A model generated the notes under the pieces. It was not told the origin of the DNA and searched no databases. It saw only the letters and a list, made by a program, of their open reading frames with translations. From Pelagihabitans sp965238025 (GTDB lineage Bacteria > Bacteroidota > Bacteroidia > Flavobacteriales > Flavobacteriaceae), in assembly GCA_965238025.1 (NCBI GenBank), contig OZ250162.1:3472001-3536000 (forward strand): a stretch of DNA of 64,000 nucleotides, read 5' to 3'. The position numbers and the translations under genes were made by a program. Below, one piece after another: positions 28,600 to 37,422 of the stretch; the stretch's first letter is position 1; every line of letters starts with the position of its first letter.

Positions 28600-29391
28600 A
28601 TGCGCATTGATAATAAAGTAGTTTGGATTACAGGAGCCTCTTCCGGCATTGGGGAGGGTTTGACCTATTTGCTTGGCGAACGAAACTGTAAGCTCATCCT
28701 ATCCTCTCGAAACGAGGGTGAACTAAAGCGGGTAAAGGAGGGATGTTCATATCCCGAAAAGGTTTTTGTCCTGCCCATAGACCTTACTGATTTTAGCATT
28801 ATGGGGAACAAAGTGAAACAGGCAATCGCAGCCTTTGGCCAGGTAGATATTTTAATCAATAATGCAGGTATAAGTCAGCGCTCACTTCTTATAGATACCG
28901 ATTTCGAGGTTTATAAACGTCTAATGGACATCAACTATTTGGGTACTGTTGCCCTGACCAAGGCGCTACTCCCCCATTTTGTTTTGAACCAAAACGGGCA
29001 TTTTATTGCCGTTACCAGTCTTATGGGGAAATTTGGCTCCCCATACCGGTCGGGCTATTGCGGTGCCAAACATGCACTTCATGGTTTTTTTGACGTATTG
29101 CGCATGGAACATGAAAAAGATGGCATCGCCGTGACCTTGATCTGCCCGGGGTTCGTGAAGACCAACGTCGCCAAAAATGCCTTAACCGCAGATGGAAGCA
29201 AACAGGAAATTGATGATGATGCCACGCAAAATGGGCTAACAGTAAGCGAGTTGGGAAAAAAGGCGATAAGGGCTATTGAAAAAAGAAAATTCGAAGCCTA
29301 TATTGGGAAAAAAGAAGTTATGGGTGTATACCTAAAGCGGTTCTTTCCGAGGTTATTACACAAGATGGTACTACACAGTACCGTGCGCTAG
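28600..29391 (+). CDS. Short-chain dehydrogenase/reductase
   Basis: 263 residues, classical SDR. The NAD(P)-binding TGASSGIG is at residues 11-18, NNAG at about 87-90, the catalytic Ser in AVTSLMGKFG near 139-142 and YCGAKHA with the YxxxK pair near 152. The C-terminal basic region (KRFFPRLLHKM) is characteristic of the DHRS7-like group. Substrate unknown. It is the only plus-strand gene between 27.5 and 38.9 kb and ends 1 base from the convergent histidine kinase gene. Confidence 0.92.
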   Translation: MRIDNKVVWITGASSGIGEGLTYLLGERNCKLILSSRNEGELKRVKEGCSYPEKVFVLPIDLTDFSIMGNKVKQAIAAFGQVDILINNAGISQRSLLIDTDFEVYKRLMDINYLGTVALTKALLPHFVLNQNGHFIAVTSLMGKFGSPYRSGYCGAKHALHGFFDVLRMEHEKDGIAVTLICPGFVKTNVAKNALTADGSKQEIDDDATQNGLTVSELGKKAIRAIEKRKFEAYIGKKEVMGVYLKRFFPRLLHKMVLHSTVR

Positions 29392-29392
29392 C

Positions 29393-31360
29393 TTATTTAA
29401 AATTAAACCAGAAGCGAACACCTTCGGTATTGTTATCCACGTTTAATTTGGTCTGTAGCTGATTGGCTAAACGGTTCATTAATCGAATACCCATTGACGA
29501 ATTTGCACGCTCATCGGTATCCTCGGGAAGTCCTACACCATTATCGGTATATTCAAAAAAGCCTTCTTGGTCCCCAATTTTTCTAATATGGATGTATATT
29601 TTACCATTCTCGTCGTTAGACGGAAAGGCGTACTTGAAAGAATTTGAAACCAGTTCATTCAAAATCAATCCAAACGGAATGGCCCTATCGATATCCAACT
29701 CTACCCCCTCGGCATCTATGGTGATATTGATATTATGGCCTCCTTTCTTGTAAACGGATTGTACGCTATTGATCAAGCTCTCGATATACCCTTGCATCTC
29801 AATTACGGAAAGGTCTTCGTTCTGATATAACTTTTGATGGATCAAGGCCATGGCCTTAACCCTACTCTTGCCCTCTTCCAAAGCCGCAATTGCAGCCTTA
29901 CTACGGGTATTCTTTGTTTGTAGGCTTAACAAACTCGATACCATCTGAAGGTTGTTTTTTACCCTATGATGAATTTCTTTTAGCAGTGAATCTTTTTCGA
30001 CCAATGAACTTTCAATAATGTGTTTTTGCGCTGCAATCAACCGTTGGTTTTTGATACTTTTAAGATAGGCATATACCAAACCAGCAAATAGCAATAATAC
30101 AAATATCAATGAAATGAACACCACATCATTTCGCTCATCAAGCTCTAACATTTCGCTTTTAGATTGCTCTAACGCTTGGCGCTGTTCTTCAAGCATCGTC
30201 CGGGAATTTTTCAGGTTTTCACCCACAACAACACTTAATTTCTGTGGAAGCAATCTAGATTCTATTGCACTTATAGAATCTTTAATCCGCATGTTCTTGC
30301 GCAAGTAAAAAAGTGAGTTTGTTAAATCTTGAGTTTTGTCATAATACAGCGAGAGGAGGTTGTTCTTCTTAATAATGTTCTTCACTTTCAAGGGCTCATA
30401 ACCCCCACTGAGATAATCCGTGGTCTTTTCATAATTTTCTAACCTCAAATAACATTCGGCCAGTTCTAGGTTATTTTCAATAAGGTCTGAAGAAAACCCG
30501 TTGGGATTAAATTGCTTAATACCTTCAATGGCATCTTCCAAATGGGGAATAGCATCTTCCCATTGATCCATCATCCGATAGCACTTGCCAACGTTCCCTT
30601 CAATGATAGCCTTTAAATAATTTGCTTTTAAAGCATCAACTTCTGATTTTACTTCGGTCACATTGTTCAGATAAACATTTATAAACCCAAATGCCCTGTT
30701 ATACCTGATTAAAGCGGTGGGGACAGAGTTTTCTAACCTAAGATAATTCCCTATATTATTGTAAAAAGTAGCTTGTCCGAAATAATCGAGTTCCTCAATT
30801 TTTTCTTTTTCCTCCAGTATATAGTCCTCCATTGCCCTGTCGTAAAACCCGAGATTGGCGTAGATATCATAGAAGGACACCTTTTCACTTATGCCCAATT
30901 CTCTTTTCTCTTTTCTAATATCTATTTGCTCGGCGTACAATCCTAACTGGGCATAGCTGTCGTCCATCATGTCCAGCAAAAGGGCCTTGGTCTCAATATC
31001 AAATTTGTCCTTCTTTTTGTAAAGGTCCTTTGAAATAGCCAAACTACGATCATAATCCCCTATATCATGATAGGTCTTCACCTGTATAAGCGAATAGTTG
31101 TCTATTGCGACCGTGTCTTTTTTCTGTATGGCTTCGTTGAGGTAGATATTTACTTGATCAAGCCAATCAAAATGGGAGTTTTTTTGATACCTGTTCAGGT
31201 TTTCAAAAAATAGGTGAAGTCTTTTTTCGGAATCGTCCTCGTTTTTAAAAGTTTGGAAAACGTTGCTCTCGGAGGTGCTAATCTCCTGACCTATGGCCAT
31301 TGTAACGGCTAAAAACGCCATGACAGGTACGAGAAAACTTTTAAAAATTAGTTTATTCAT
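29393..31360 (-). CDS. Sensor histidine kinase with periplasmic TPR domain (HisKA_2 type)
   Basis: 655 residues from the ATG at 31360, chosen because it leads directly into a signal-peptide-like helix (MNKLIFKSFLVPVMAFL); an ATG eight codons upstream is possible. Residues 30-385 are helical TPR-like repeats, followed by a coiled coil, a transmembrane helix at about 413-433 and a kinase core. The H-box EIHHRVKNNLQ places the phosphoacceptor near His464, and the ATPase domain has LNELVSNSFKYAF and DNGVGL. Its partner is probably the LytTR regulator encoded upstream on the same strand. Confidence 0.9.
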   Translation of the reverse strand: MNKLIFKSFLVPVMAFLAVTMAIGQEISTSESNVFQTFKNEDDSEKRLHLFFENLNRYQKNSHFDWLDQVNIYLNEAIQKKDTVAIDNYSLIQVKTYHDIGDYDRSLAISKDLYKKKDKFDIETKALLLDMMDDSYAQLGLYAEQIDIRKEKRELGISEKVSFYDIYANLGFYDRAMEDYILEEKEKIEELDYFGQATFYNNIGNYLRLENSVPTALIRYNRAFGFINVYLNNVTEVKSEVDALKANYLKAIIEGNVGKCYRMMDQWEDAIPHLEDAIEGIKQFNPNGFSSDLIENNLELAECYLRLENYEKTTDYLSGGYEPLKVKNIIKKNNLLSLYYDKTQDLTNSLFYLRKNMRIKDSISAIESRLLPQKLSVVVGENLKNSRTMLEEQRQALEQSKSEMLELDERNDVVFISLIFVLLLFAGLVYAYLKSIKNQRLIAAQKHIIESSLVEKDSLLKEIHHRVKNNLQMVSSLLSLQTKNTRSKAAIAALEEGKSRVKAMALIHQKLYQNEDLSVIEMQGYIESLINSVQSVYKKGGHNINITIDAEGVELDIDRAIPFGLILNELVSNSFKYAFPSNDENGKIYIHIRKIGDQEGFFEYTDNGVGLPEDTDERANSSMGIRLMNRLANQLQTKLNVDNNTEGVRFWFNFK

Positions 31361-31627
31361 GTTCGGTTTAAACAACAAGACCATACTGGTTTAACGTATA
31401 TAAGGTCCTATTTAGTAGGCGTAATTTCAAAAATATCGTATTTACTGCAAAAGCATCTAATATTGTTGTGTAATGGTCGATTTATGTGGTGAATGACAAC
31501 AAAAGATCAAAGATCATTATTTTATGGCATAATTATCCATGCGACTTATAAAATGAGTATAACAGATTTGTAGAAATAAGTCAAAGTCTAAAGAAATTAT
31601 AGGATAATCAGCGAATTGGAGAAACTA

Positions 31628-31661
31628 AAAAGAGCTCCACCAATTAAGACAAAGCTCTTTT
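31628..31661 (-). terminator. Terminator-like hairpin of unknown transcript
   Basis: Perfect 9-base arms AAAAGAGCT / AGCTCTTTT with a 16-base loop; on the minus strand the second arm runs into TTTTTAG. No annotated gene ends here, so it may close a small RNA or be a tandem terminator behind the response-regulator gene. Confidence 0.45.
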
Positions 31662-31821
31662 ACGAGAACACTATATGAAAATGAAAAATTTTTAATCGTT
31701 TTTAAAACAATACCTTTTCAAGTATTACACTACGAATATATTTTTTAAGTAACAGCTTACAAAAATATTGTTGTGAACCGGCAAAAACTTGTGGTGTGCG
31801 TCTATTTTTGAGGAGTGAAAT

Positions 31822-31854
31822 AAAAAAAGGCATGCGCCTAGAGCACATGCCTTT
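31822..31854 (-). terminator. Terminator of the LytTR regulator gene
   Basis: On the minus strand a GGCATG/CATGCC-type stem with AAAGGCATG and CATGCCTTT arms is followed by a T-run, 21 bases after the stop codon. Confidence 0.85.
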
Positions 31855-31874
31855 CCGTTATAAAACATTTATGG

Positions 31875-32627
31875 TTATGAATTCATAGACGATATAATGA
31901 ATTCCTTAAACTCTTTTGAAATAGGTATAAGACTATTATTAATCATAATATCCTTGGAGTTGATGGCATCAATATGGTCAACATTTACGATATAAGATTT
32001 ATGGGCCCTATAGAACTTGTGCTTGGGTAGTTTTTCTAAATAATCTTTTAAAGGGGAGCGTACCAAGAATTTCTTGTCCACCGTATTTACCTCTAGGTAA
32101 ACGTTATCCGCCTTGATGAATTGAATATCACCAAACTGAATGCGATAGTATAGGTGTTGTTTCTTTACAAAGATGGAATCTTTTAAAACGGAATTGCTTA
32201 CCGCTACGTCTTCTTCATGCATTGATCCTGCGCTGTTTCCTTTTTCAGAACGGGTAAAATTTGATAACGCAATCTCAATAGATGTGTAGAGATCTTGTTG
32301 CTCAAACGGTTTTACCAAATAGCCATTCGGTTTTACCGTCTTGGCATTTTCAACCGTTGCCCGATCGGAGTTAGAGGTCACAAAAATAAAGGGGATATCG
32401 TAATTCTCTCTGATGTGTTTTCCAAGATCTATTCCCGTTTTGTCGGATGCGAGAATAATATCTATCAGCACTAAATCAACTTGTTGCGTTTTTAGTACTT
32501 CTTCAGCCTGCTCGTAGACGATTACATTATCAACGATTTCGTAGCCGATTTCTTCTAGCATTGACTGCATATCGTCGGCGATAATCACGTTGTCTTCTAC
32601 GATAAGGATTCTAATAGGTTGTTCCAA
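31875..32627 (-). CDS. LytTR-family response regulator
   Basis: 250 residues. A receiver domain (residues 4-125) has the acidic pair VEDN, the phosphoacceptor Asp56 in LVLIDIILA, the Thr/Ser in FVTSNS and the Lys in YLVKPF. A linker leads to a LytTR DNA-binding domain at about 150-250 (YRIQFGDIQFIKADNVYLEV, FYRAHKSYIVN). It is transcribed after menA with 26 bases between them and is the likely partner of the TPR kinase encoded next on the same strand, although a terminator separates the two genes. Confidence 0.93.
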   Translation of the reverse strand: MEQPIRILIVEDNVIIADDMQSMLEEIGYEIVDNVIVYEQAEEVLKTQQVDLVLIDIILASDKTGIDLGKHIRENYDIPFIFVTSNSDRATVENAKTVKPNGYLVKPFEQQDLYTSIEIALSNFTRSEKGNSAGSMHEEDVAVSNSVLKDSIFVKKQHLYYRIQFGDIQFIKADNVYLEVNTVDKKFLVRSPLKDYLEKLPKHKFYRAHKSYIVNVDHIDAINSKDIMINNSLIPISKEFKEFIISSMNS

Positions 32628-32653
32628 GGTTAGTAGTTTAGTTGGTTATAAAA

Positions 32654-33562
32654 TTACAAAAATTTGTTACAACTGATAAACATCAGTACGGCTAACAGAA
32701 ACGTGCTAAGCGCAAGTTTTTTTAGCTCGGGATCAAAAGATTTGGGATCTTTAATCGTCTGTACTTTTCTTAGATGAAACAGTATCGGAATAAATGCAAG
32801 TAGGGGCAGATACTGAACCGTATTGTCGGCGCTAAGGGTTAAAAAACCGATTACGCACAAGAATGAAACGCACAATAAAGTATAATGGTATAATTTTCCT
32901 CGAATAAGTCCAATTTTAACAATCAGGGTGTTCTTTCCTACCTTTTTATCGGATTCAAAATCCCTGAGATTGTTTAGGTTTAATACACCTGTGCTTAGGG
33001 TCCCAATAGCTATGGCCGGCAATACCGCAGGCCATGTTAACGTTTTGGTGAATAGAAACATGGTACCAAGTACCGCCAACAGTCCAAAGAATAAAAAGAC
33101 GAAAATATCACCTAGTCCGCGATATCCGTAAGCAGATTTCCCAACGGTGTACTTTATCGCCGCCCAAATACTAAATATCCCTAGTCCAAAAAACAAAAAA
33201 ATCATGGGCATATTTTGGGAACCGAAGGCTTTATAAATTAAAATCGCCACCAAAATCATACTAATGACCACTGAGAATAAAATCCCCTTCTTCAATTCGG
33301 AGCTCGACAAGAGACCACTCTGTAGTGCCCTTTTTGGGCCAATACGATCTTCGTTGTCTGTACCTTTTACCCCATCGCCATAATCGTTGGCGAAATTAGA
33401 GGTTACCTGAAAAGCTATCGTTGTTAACAAAGCCAAAAAAAATATCGTTAAATCGTTTCCCTGATAATAATTCGCTATTGCAGTGCCCGTAATCACCCCG
33501 GATACGGATAACGGGAGTGTACGTAACCTGGCAGCATTAAGCCAAGCTTTGATCTTTTGCAC
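32654..33562 (-). CDS. menA: 1,4-Dihydroxy-2-naphthoate polyprenyltransferase
   Basis: 302 residues with eight to nine transmembrane helices, UbiA superfamily. The two prenyl-diphosphate metal-binding motifs are NDYGDGVKGTDNEDR (about residues 59-73) and RDFESDKKVGKN (about 200-211). It attaches the isoprenoid tail to DHNA in the inner membrane, the step before methylation to menaquinone. The ATG overlaps the stop of the SPOR-domain gene by one base, so these are translationally coupled. Confidence 0.95.
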   Translation of the reverse strand: MQKIKAWLNAARLRTLPLSVSGVITGTAIANYYQGNDLTIFFLALLTTIAFQVTSNFANDYGDGVKGTDNEDRIGPKRALQSGLLSSSELKKGILFSVVISMILVAILIYKAFGSQNMPMIFLFFGLGIFSIWAAIKYTVGKSAYGYRGLGDIFVFLFFGLLAVLGTMFLFTKTLTWPAVLPAIAIGTLSTGVLNLNNLRDFESDKKVGKNTLIVKIGLIRGKLYHYTLLCVSFLCVIGFLTLSADNTVQYLPLLAFIPILFHLRKVQTIKDPKSFDPELKKLALSTFLLAVLMFISCNKFL

Positions 33563-34161
33563 TAATATGGATCTTCTATTTGTAGTCGTTTCCCGTCTTT
33601 ATAAGAGGCCACAAAGGCATCTTGAAATCCGATATCGACCAGCTGCTTCCTAAAACGTTGGGCTTCTTGTAGTGTTCCGAAATTACCCAATGAATAGGAG
33701 AAAAATGGATTGGTTTTTACAAACATGGTATTGGTCAAGGCTTCTGAGGCCAAGGTCACATTGTTATCAACAAATGACTTTACTTGAACGGAATAAATCT
33801 TTTCTTTTTCCAAAAACTCCTTTGCCAAGTAGTATTCCTTTACCAAACTAAGTTCTTCGTTCTGTGTTTTAAGATTGTTGATTCGCGATTTAATGGCATC
33901 GAGGCTATCTATTGAAACCAACAAATTGCTTTGTTGCTCAAAACTATTAGAACTAGATAGGCCAGCGGTAAAGGAAGTAATTGCCAAGGTACCGATCAAA
34001 AACAGACCTGTAATTCCAGCGAGTACATTTCGCTGCACCTTGCTTTTCTTTAACTCCTTGTTCTTAAATTTTATTTGATCTAAAAGCCTTTCGTTTATTA
34101 TTTGGGCTTTGTCTATATCCTTATGCAGTTCTAATAAGTCGCTTTCCTCAATGAATGGCAT
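33562..34161 (-). CDS. SPOR-like-domain membrane protein
   Basis: 199 residues. Cytoplasmic basic N-terminus with KNKELKKSKVQRN, a transmembrane helix at about 47-70, a short periplasmic coiled coil (about 80-125) and a C-terminal SPOR-like domain at about 126-195 (IYSVQVKSFV, FFSYSLGNFGTLQEAQRFRK, GFQDAFVASYKDGKRL). SPOR domains bind denuded peptidoglycan at division sites. Its position directly before menA is conserved in relatives but a link with quinone synthesis is not evident. Confidence 0.8.
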   Translation of the reverse strand: MPFIEESDLLELHKDIDKAQIINERLLDQIKFKNKELKKSKVQRNVLAGITGLFLIGTLAITSFTAGLSSSNSFEQQSNLLVSIDSLDAIKSRINNLKTQNEELSLVKEYYLAKEFLEKEKIYSVQVKSFVDNNVTLASEALTNTMFVKTNPFFSYSLGNFGTLQEAQRFRKQLVDIGFQDAFVASYKDGKRLQIEDPY

Positions 34162-34316
34162 GAGCTACTAAGTTTTTACGGGAGTTAACTGGCTAAAGTT
34201 AATTAAAAGTTCCAAAGTCGCACAAAATTGGAGGGTTAATTGTTGTAAAAACCTCTTTTTTAGTGGTAAAAGTGAGCAAAAATGAGGTAAAACCCACTTT
34301 TAGGTATAGAATTGTA

Positions 34317-35165
34317 TCATTGAGGTGAGGTATTTCCAACAACATAGATCCCATTATCTTTAATTTCAATTCTCTTAGCCTTATATAAGGTCCCTATTCC
34401 TTTCTTAAAAGTTTTTTTACTCATGCCCAATACCTTCGAAATTTCCTTGGGATCAGATTTATCGTGCAATGGTAAAAAACCTCCTTGATTTTCTAAAACC
34501 TCATAGATTTTTTTAGCGGTTGGTTCTAAGACCTTTTGTCCCTGGGGTTGAAGGGTAACATCAATTTTATTATCACTCCTGATTTTCTTAATATATCCCT
34601 CCATAGATTGCCCAACGGCCATATGTTGAAAAATATCACTTGAAAAAATAAGGCCCTTATGCTTGTTGTTTATAATTACTTCCCATCCAAGATCGGTTAA
34701 ACGCGTCACCAACAATTGAACCTTGTCCCCTGTTCTTAAACTCAGGTCATCATTGTTCAAAAACCTATCAATTTTATTGGAGGCGACCAACCGGAACGAA
34801 ACATCATCCAAGTAGCAAAAAACCACATACCATTGCCCCTCTTTCATTTTTTCGCGTTGCTCCCGAAATGGAACAAACAAGTGTTTTTCCAGACCCCAAT
34901 CCAAAAATGCACCAATTTGATTAACTTCTACCACCTTCAAAAAGCCAAACTCATGGCGTTTTACAAAAGGTTTTAGGTTGGTGGCAACTGGCCTCTCGTC
35001 ATGATCTAAATAACAAAAAACGTTAAGCTCATCACCAATCTCAAAAACCTTTGGAATATATTTATTGGGCAATAGGATCTCTGCCCCTGTTTCACTTTCC
35101 AAAAAAAGTCCAGGACTGGTGTCCCGTACTATTTTAAGCTTGTTGTAATTTCCGAGTTCGATCAT
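34317..35165 (-). CDS. cvfB: CvfB-family S1-like RNA-binding protein
   Basis: 282 residues, the YitL/CvfB architecture: two S1-like OB folds and a third S1 domain (about 1-215, with GFLKVVEVNQIGAFLDWGL and HLFVPFREQ), then a winged-helix C-terminus (about 220-280, EISKVLGMSKKTFKKGIGTLYKAKRI). CvfB influences virulence and RNA turnover in Gram-positive bacteria; the role in Flavobacteriia is unknown. A TACTTTTG box is only 4 bases before the ATG, so the mRNA may be leaderless. Confidence 0.88.
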   Translation of the reverse strand: MIELGNYNKLKIVRDTSPGLFLESETGAEILLPNKYIPKVFEIGDELNVFCYLDHDERPVATNLKPFVKRHEFGFLKVVEVNQIGAFLDWGLEKHLFVPFREQREKMKEGQWYVVFCYLDDVSFRLVASNKIDRFLNNDDLSLRTGDKVQLLVTRLTDLGWEVIINNKHKGLIFSSDIFQHMAVGQSMEGYIKKIRSDNKIDVTLQPQGQKVLEPTAKKIYEVLENQGGFLPLHDKSDPKEISKVLGMSKKTFKKGIGTLYKAKRIEIKDNGIYVVGNTSPQ

Positions 35166-35194
35166 GGGGCAAAAGTAATCTTAAATACGAGGAT

Positions 35195-35222
35195 AAAAAA
35201 AGCCGCTCGATACAGAGCGGCC
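35195..35222 (-). terminator. Terminator after the DUF2853 gene
   Basis: On the minus strand GGCCGCTC and GAGCGGC(T) form a GC-rich stem around CTGTATC-like loop bases, followed by seven T residues, 22 bases after the DUF2853 stop. Confidence 0.85.
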
Positions 35223-35243
35223 TTTACATTTTTTTTACTGGGT

Positions 35244-35585
35244 CTATTTATAAACCGAAGCTTTTTTAAAATGTTTGCATAACTGATAGTAAATCACAGC
35301 TCTGTGCTTATTGCGGTTGGAAGACCCGTATTTCTCCAGCACGCTGTTTATCGCAGACATCAATTCCGGACCGTCTTTTAAGCCCAATTTCTTTATGAGG
35401 TAATTGTTCTTTACCGTTTCAAGTTCCTTATCATCAGAACCCGATACCTTTGATGCATCTAAATTGTAGATGGATGGGCCCAGACCAATAGTAACTTTTG
35501 TAAGTAAATCCATGTCCGCAGACTCCCCAAATTTATCTTTAATGTCAGCTGCGTAATCTTTGATTAAATCATCTCTTTTGCTCAT
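35244..35585 (-). CDS. DUF2853-family protein
   Basis: 113 residues, all helical, with the family's N-terminal KRDDLIKDYAADIKDKFGES and a C-terminal AVIYYQLCKHFKK. No enzymatic motif is visible; the family is of unknown function and is known mainly from Bacteroidota and some Proteobacteria. It follows menD after 21 bases on the same strand and ends at a terminator, so it is the last gene of the menF-menD transcript. Confidence 0.88.
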   Translation of the reverse strand: MSKRDDLIKDYAADIKDKFGESADMDLLTKVTIGLGPSIYNLDASKVSGSDDKELETVKNNYLIKKLGLKDGPELMSAINSVLEKYGSSNRNKHRAVIYYQLCKHFKKASVYK

Positions 35586-35606
35586 AATCGTTAGTGTTCT
35601 AATTAT

Positions 35607-37376
35607 TTAATGGTTAATAAAAACCGAAGATATAAAATCAAAGTAACCAAGCAAAATTTTATTATTCTCTATTCGGGGGGTTTTAATTTCCAATATCTTA
35701 GGGCGTTCGCTTGCATCATAAAATTCTGAGAACCCAGCTTCAAGTTGATCCAGCCTTGAGACACAGCAATAATTAAAATCGTACATATTACACAAATGTT
35801 CCGCGGTCAACCCATGAACGGTCTCAAAATAAGTTTCAAAATTCTGGCTGTCTTCTTTCCCCGGAAGAATCCGGAAAATCCCTCCTCCGCCATTATTAAG
35901 CAAGATGACCCGAAAGTCTGGTCTTATGTAATTATTCCATAGCGCATTACTGTCATAAAAAAAACTCAGGTCGCCGGTAATCAAAACTGTTGGTTTTCTA
36001 GCATAAAAAGCCGCACCAATAGCGGTAGAAGTACTCCCATCAATGCCACTTGTACCCCGATTGCAGAATACCTTTAGGGATGTTGGTAAATCATACAATT
36101 GGGCGTAGCGCACGGTTGAACTGTTCGCTAGTTGTACATGAACATTCTCAGGCATATGCGCTATTACTGCGTTAAAGGCTTGCATGTCGCAAAAAGGTAT
36201 CGTGTCCAAATACTCCTTTCGTTTTATTTCATAGTTGACCCTTAGGGTATTCCAAAAACTGAAATAGTCACTACCAAAGTGTTTTGTCTTTGGTAGAAAT
36301 CGCAGTAGAAAATGATCTGCCCTCATTTTAATATGCTCTGATAGACAGAAAAATGTATCGAAGGCTCGAATGGGATCCAAATGCCAATGTTGTTTTGGTT
36401 GGTATTCCCTTAAGAATGCTTTTATTTTTTTCGAAACGACCAATCCGCCAAAAGTCAATAGCACGTCCGGACGTAACTTACTGAACAATTCTTCTTTGTT
36501 ATCCAAGCGCTCAATGGGTGCTATCAAACTATCGATGCTCGGAAAAAATTTAGGATGGTGTAGGTTGGATGTTGTTTCGGTCAAAACAATTACCGATGGG
36601 TCCTTCGCTAGTAGATCCAGTACTTCTTCGCTGATGGTTTCAGGCCAATTAACACCGACCAAAACCATTTTTCTAACAGCTGTATTCCATATTTCTACAA
36701 AATCGCTGTAATCAATGTTTTCCTCCGTAACATCTACAGAGGGGGTTATTTTAGATTGTACCGTTGCATCGGTTAACTTATTGTATAAGGGTTCTTCTAA
36801 CCGCACATTAATATGTACCGGTAGCTTGGAGGCAATTGCCAAGTTAAAAGCAATGTTTAATTCATGATCATTATACGTCTGTACTTTTTGCTGTACAACT
36901 TCAACTTCTTGATCGGCAATCCATTTGGGTCGGTATCGTTCAATCCGATCTGTGGCATGGGAAACGTCCTGTTTTAAATTCGCGGAGTAGCCAATATGCC
37001 TATGAAAAACATCATCTTGACGAATGGTTTGGCCGTCCCCAACATCAATTTTATATTGGGGCCTGTCCGCTGAGATTACAACCAGCGGTATATCACTGTA
37101 AAAAGCCTCGGCAATCGCTGGATAGTAATTCAATAATGCACTACCGGAAGTACATACCACAGCGACTGGTTCTAACAATTGTTGTGCAATTCCCAACGCA
37201 AAAAATGAAGCACATCGTTCGTCAACAATACTAAAACATTTGAAAAAGGGGTCCTCTGTAAAGCCAATGGTCAATGGCGCATTTCGTGATCCTGGTGAGA
37301 TTACGATATTACGGATTTTTTTTTCTTTGCAATGTTGTACAACGGTTTGGGCAACAGGGATGCTGGAGTATATCAT
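35607..37376 (-). CDS. menD: SEPHCHC synthase
   Basis: 589 residues from the ATG at 37376 (MIYSSIPVAQTVV), preferred over an upstream TTG at 37412 because it gives the family start and lies at a good promoter. This ThDP enzyme joins isochorismate and 2-oxoglutarate. Landmarks are NIVISPGSRNAPL, the ThDP-activating Glu in IVDERCASFFALG, and the ThDP/Mg segment TGDLSFFYDSNAL with the following RVILLNNGGGGIF. It lies downstream of menF by 46 bases and may use its own promoter in addition. Confidence 0.95.
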   Translation of the reverse strand: MIYSSIPVAQTVVQHCKEKKIRNIVISPGSRNAPLTIGFTEDPFFKCFSIVDERCASFFALGIAQQLLEPVAVVCTSGSALLNYYPAIAEAFYSDIPLVVISADRPQYKIDVGDGQTIRQDDVFHRHIGYSANLKQDVSHATDRIERYRPKWIADQEVEVVQQKVQTYNDHELNIAFNLAIASKLPVHINVRLEEPLYNKLTDATVQSKITPSVDVTEENIDYSDFVEIWNTAVRKMVLVGVNWPETISEEVLDLLAKDPSVIVLTETTSNLHHPKFFPSIDSLIAPIERLDNKEELFSKLRPDVLLTFGGLVVSKKIKAFLREYQPKQHWHLDPIRAFDTFFCLSEHIKMRADHFLLRFLPKTKHFGSDYFSFWNTLRVNYEIKRKEYLDTIPFCDMQAFNAVIAHMPENVHVQLANSSTVRYAQLYDLPTSLKVFCNRGTSGIDGSTSTAIGAAFYARKPTVLITGDLSFFYDSNALWNNYIRPDFRVILLNNGGGGIFRILPGKEDSQNFETYFETVHGLTAEHLCNMYDFNYCCVSRLDQLEAGFSEFYDASERPKILEIKTPRIENNKILLGYFDFISSVFINH

Positions 37377-37381
37377 CAGAA

Positions 37382-37412
37382 CAAAAATACAACCCAATGA
37401 CGGTAAAACCAA
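37382..37412 (-). promoter_or_regulatory. Promoter of menD, leaderless geometry
   Basis: On the minus strand TTG (37412-37410), a 20-base spacer and TATTTTTG (37389-37382) form a strong Bacteroidota promoter; the ATG begins only 5 bases beyond, near the expected transcription start. Confidence 0.55.
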
Positions 37413-37422
37413 TGTTGTTATC

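Larger units (their letters stand above)
31361..31874. other. Intergenic region between the histidine kinase and response-regulator genes
   Basis: About 510 bases without a convincing ORF. It contains the response-regulator terminator (31822-31854), a second perfect hairpin (31628-31661) and a TATTTTTG -7-like box read on the minus strand at 31435-31428, about 67 bases before the kinase ATG. The remainder is AT-rich with no clear repeat. Confidence 0.6.

Noticed and set aside
31361..31384. ATG at 31384 for the histidine kinase
   Set aside because: Retained only as an alternative; ATG 31360 leads directly into a proper signal-like helix.
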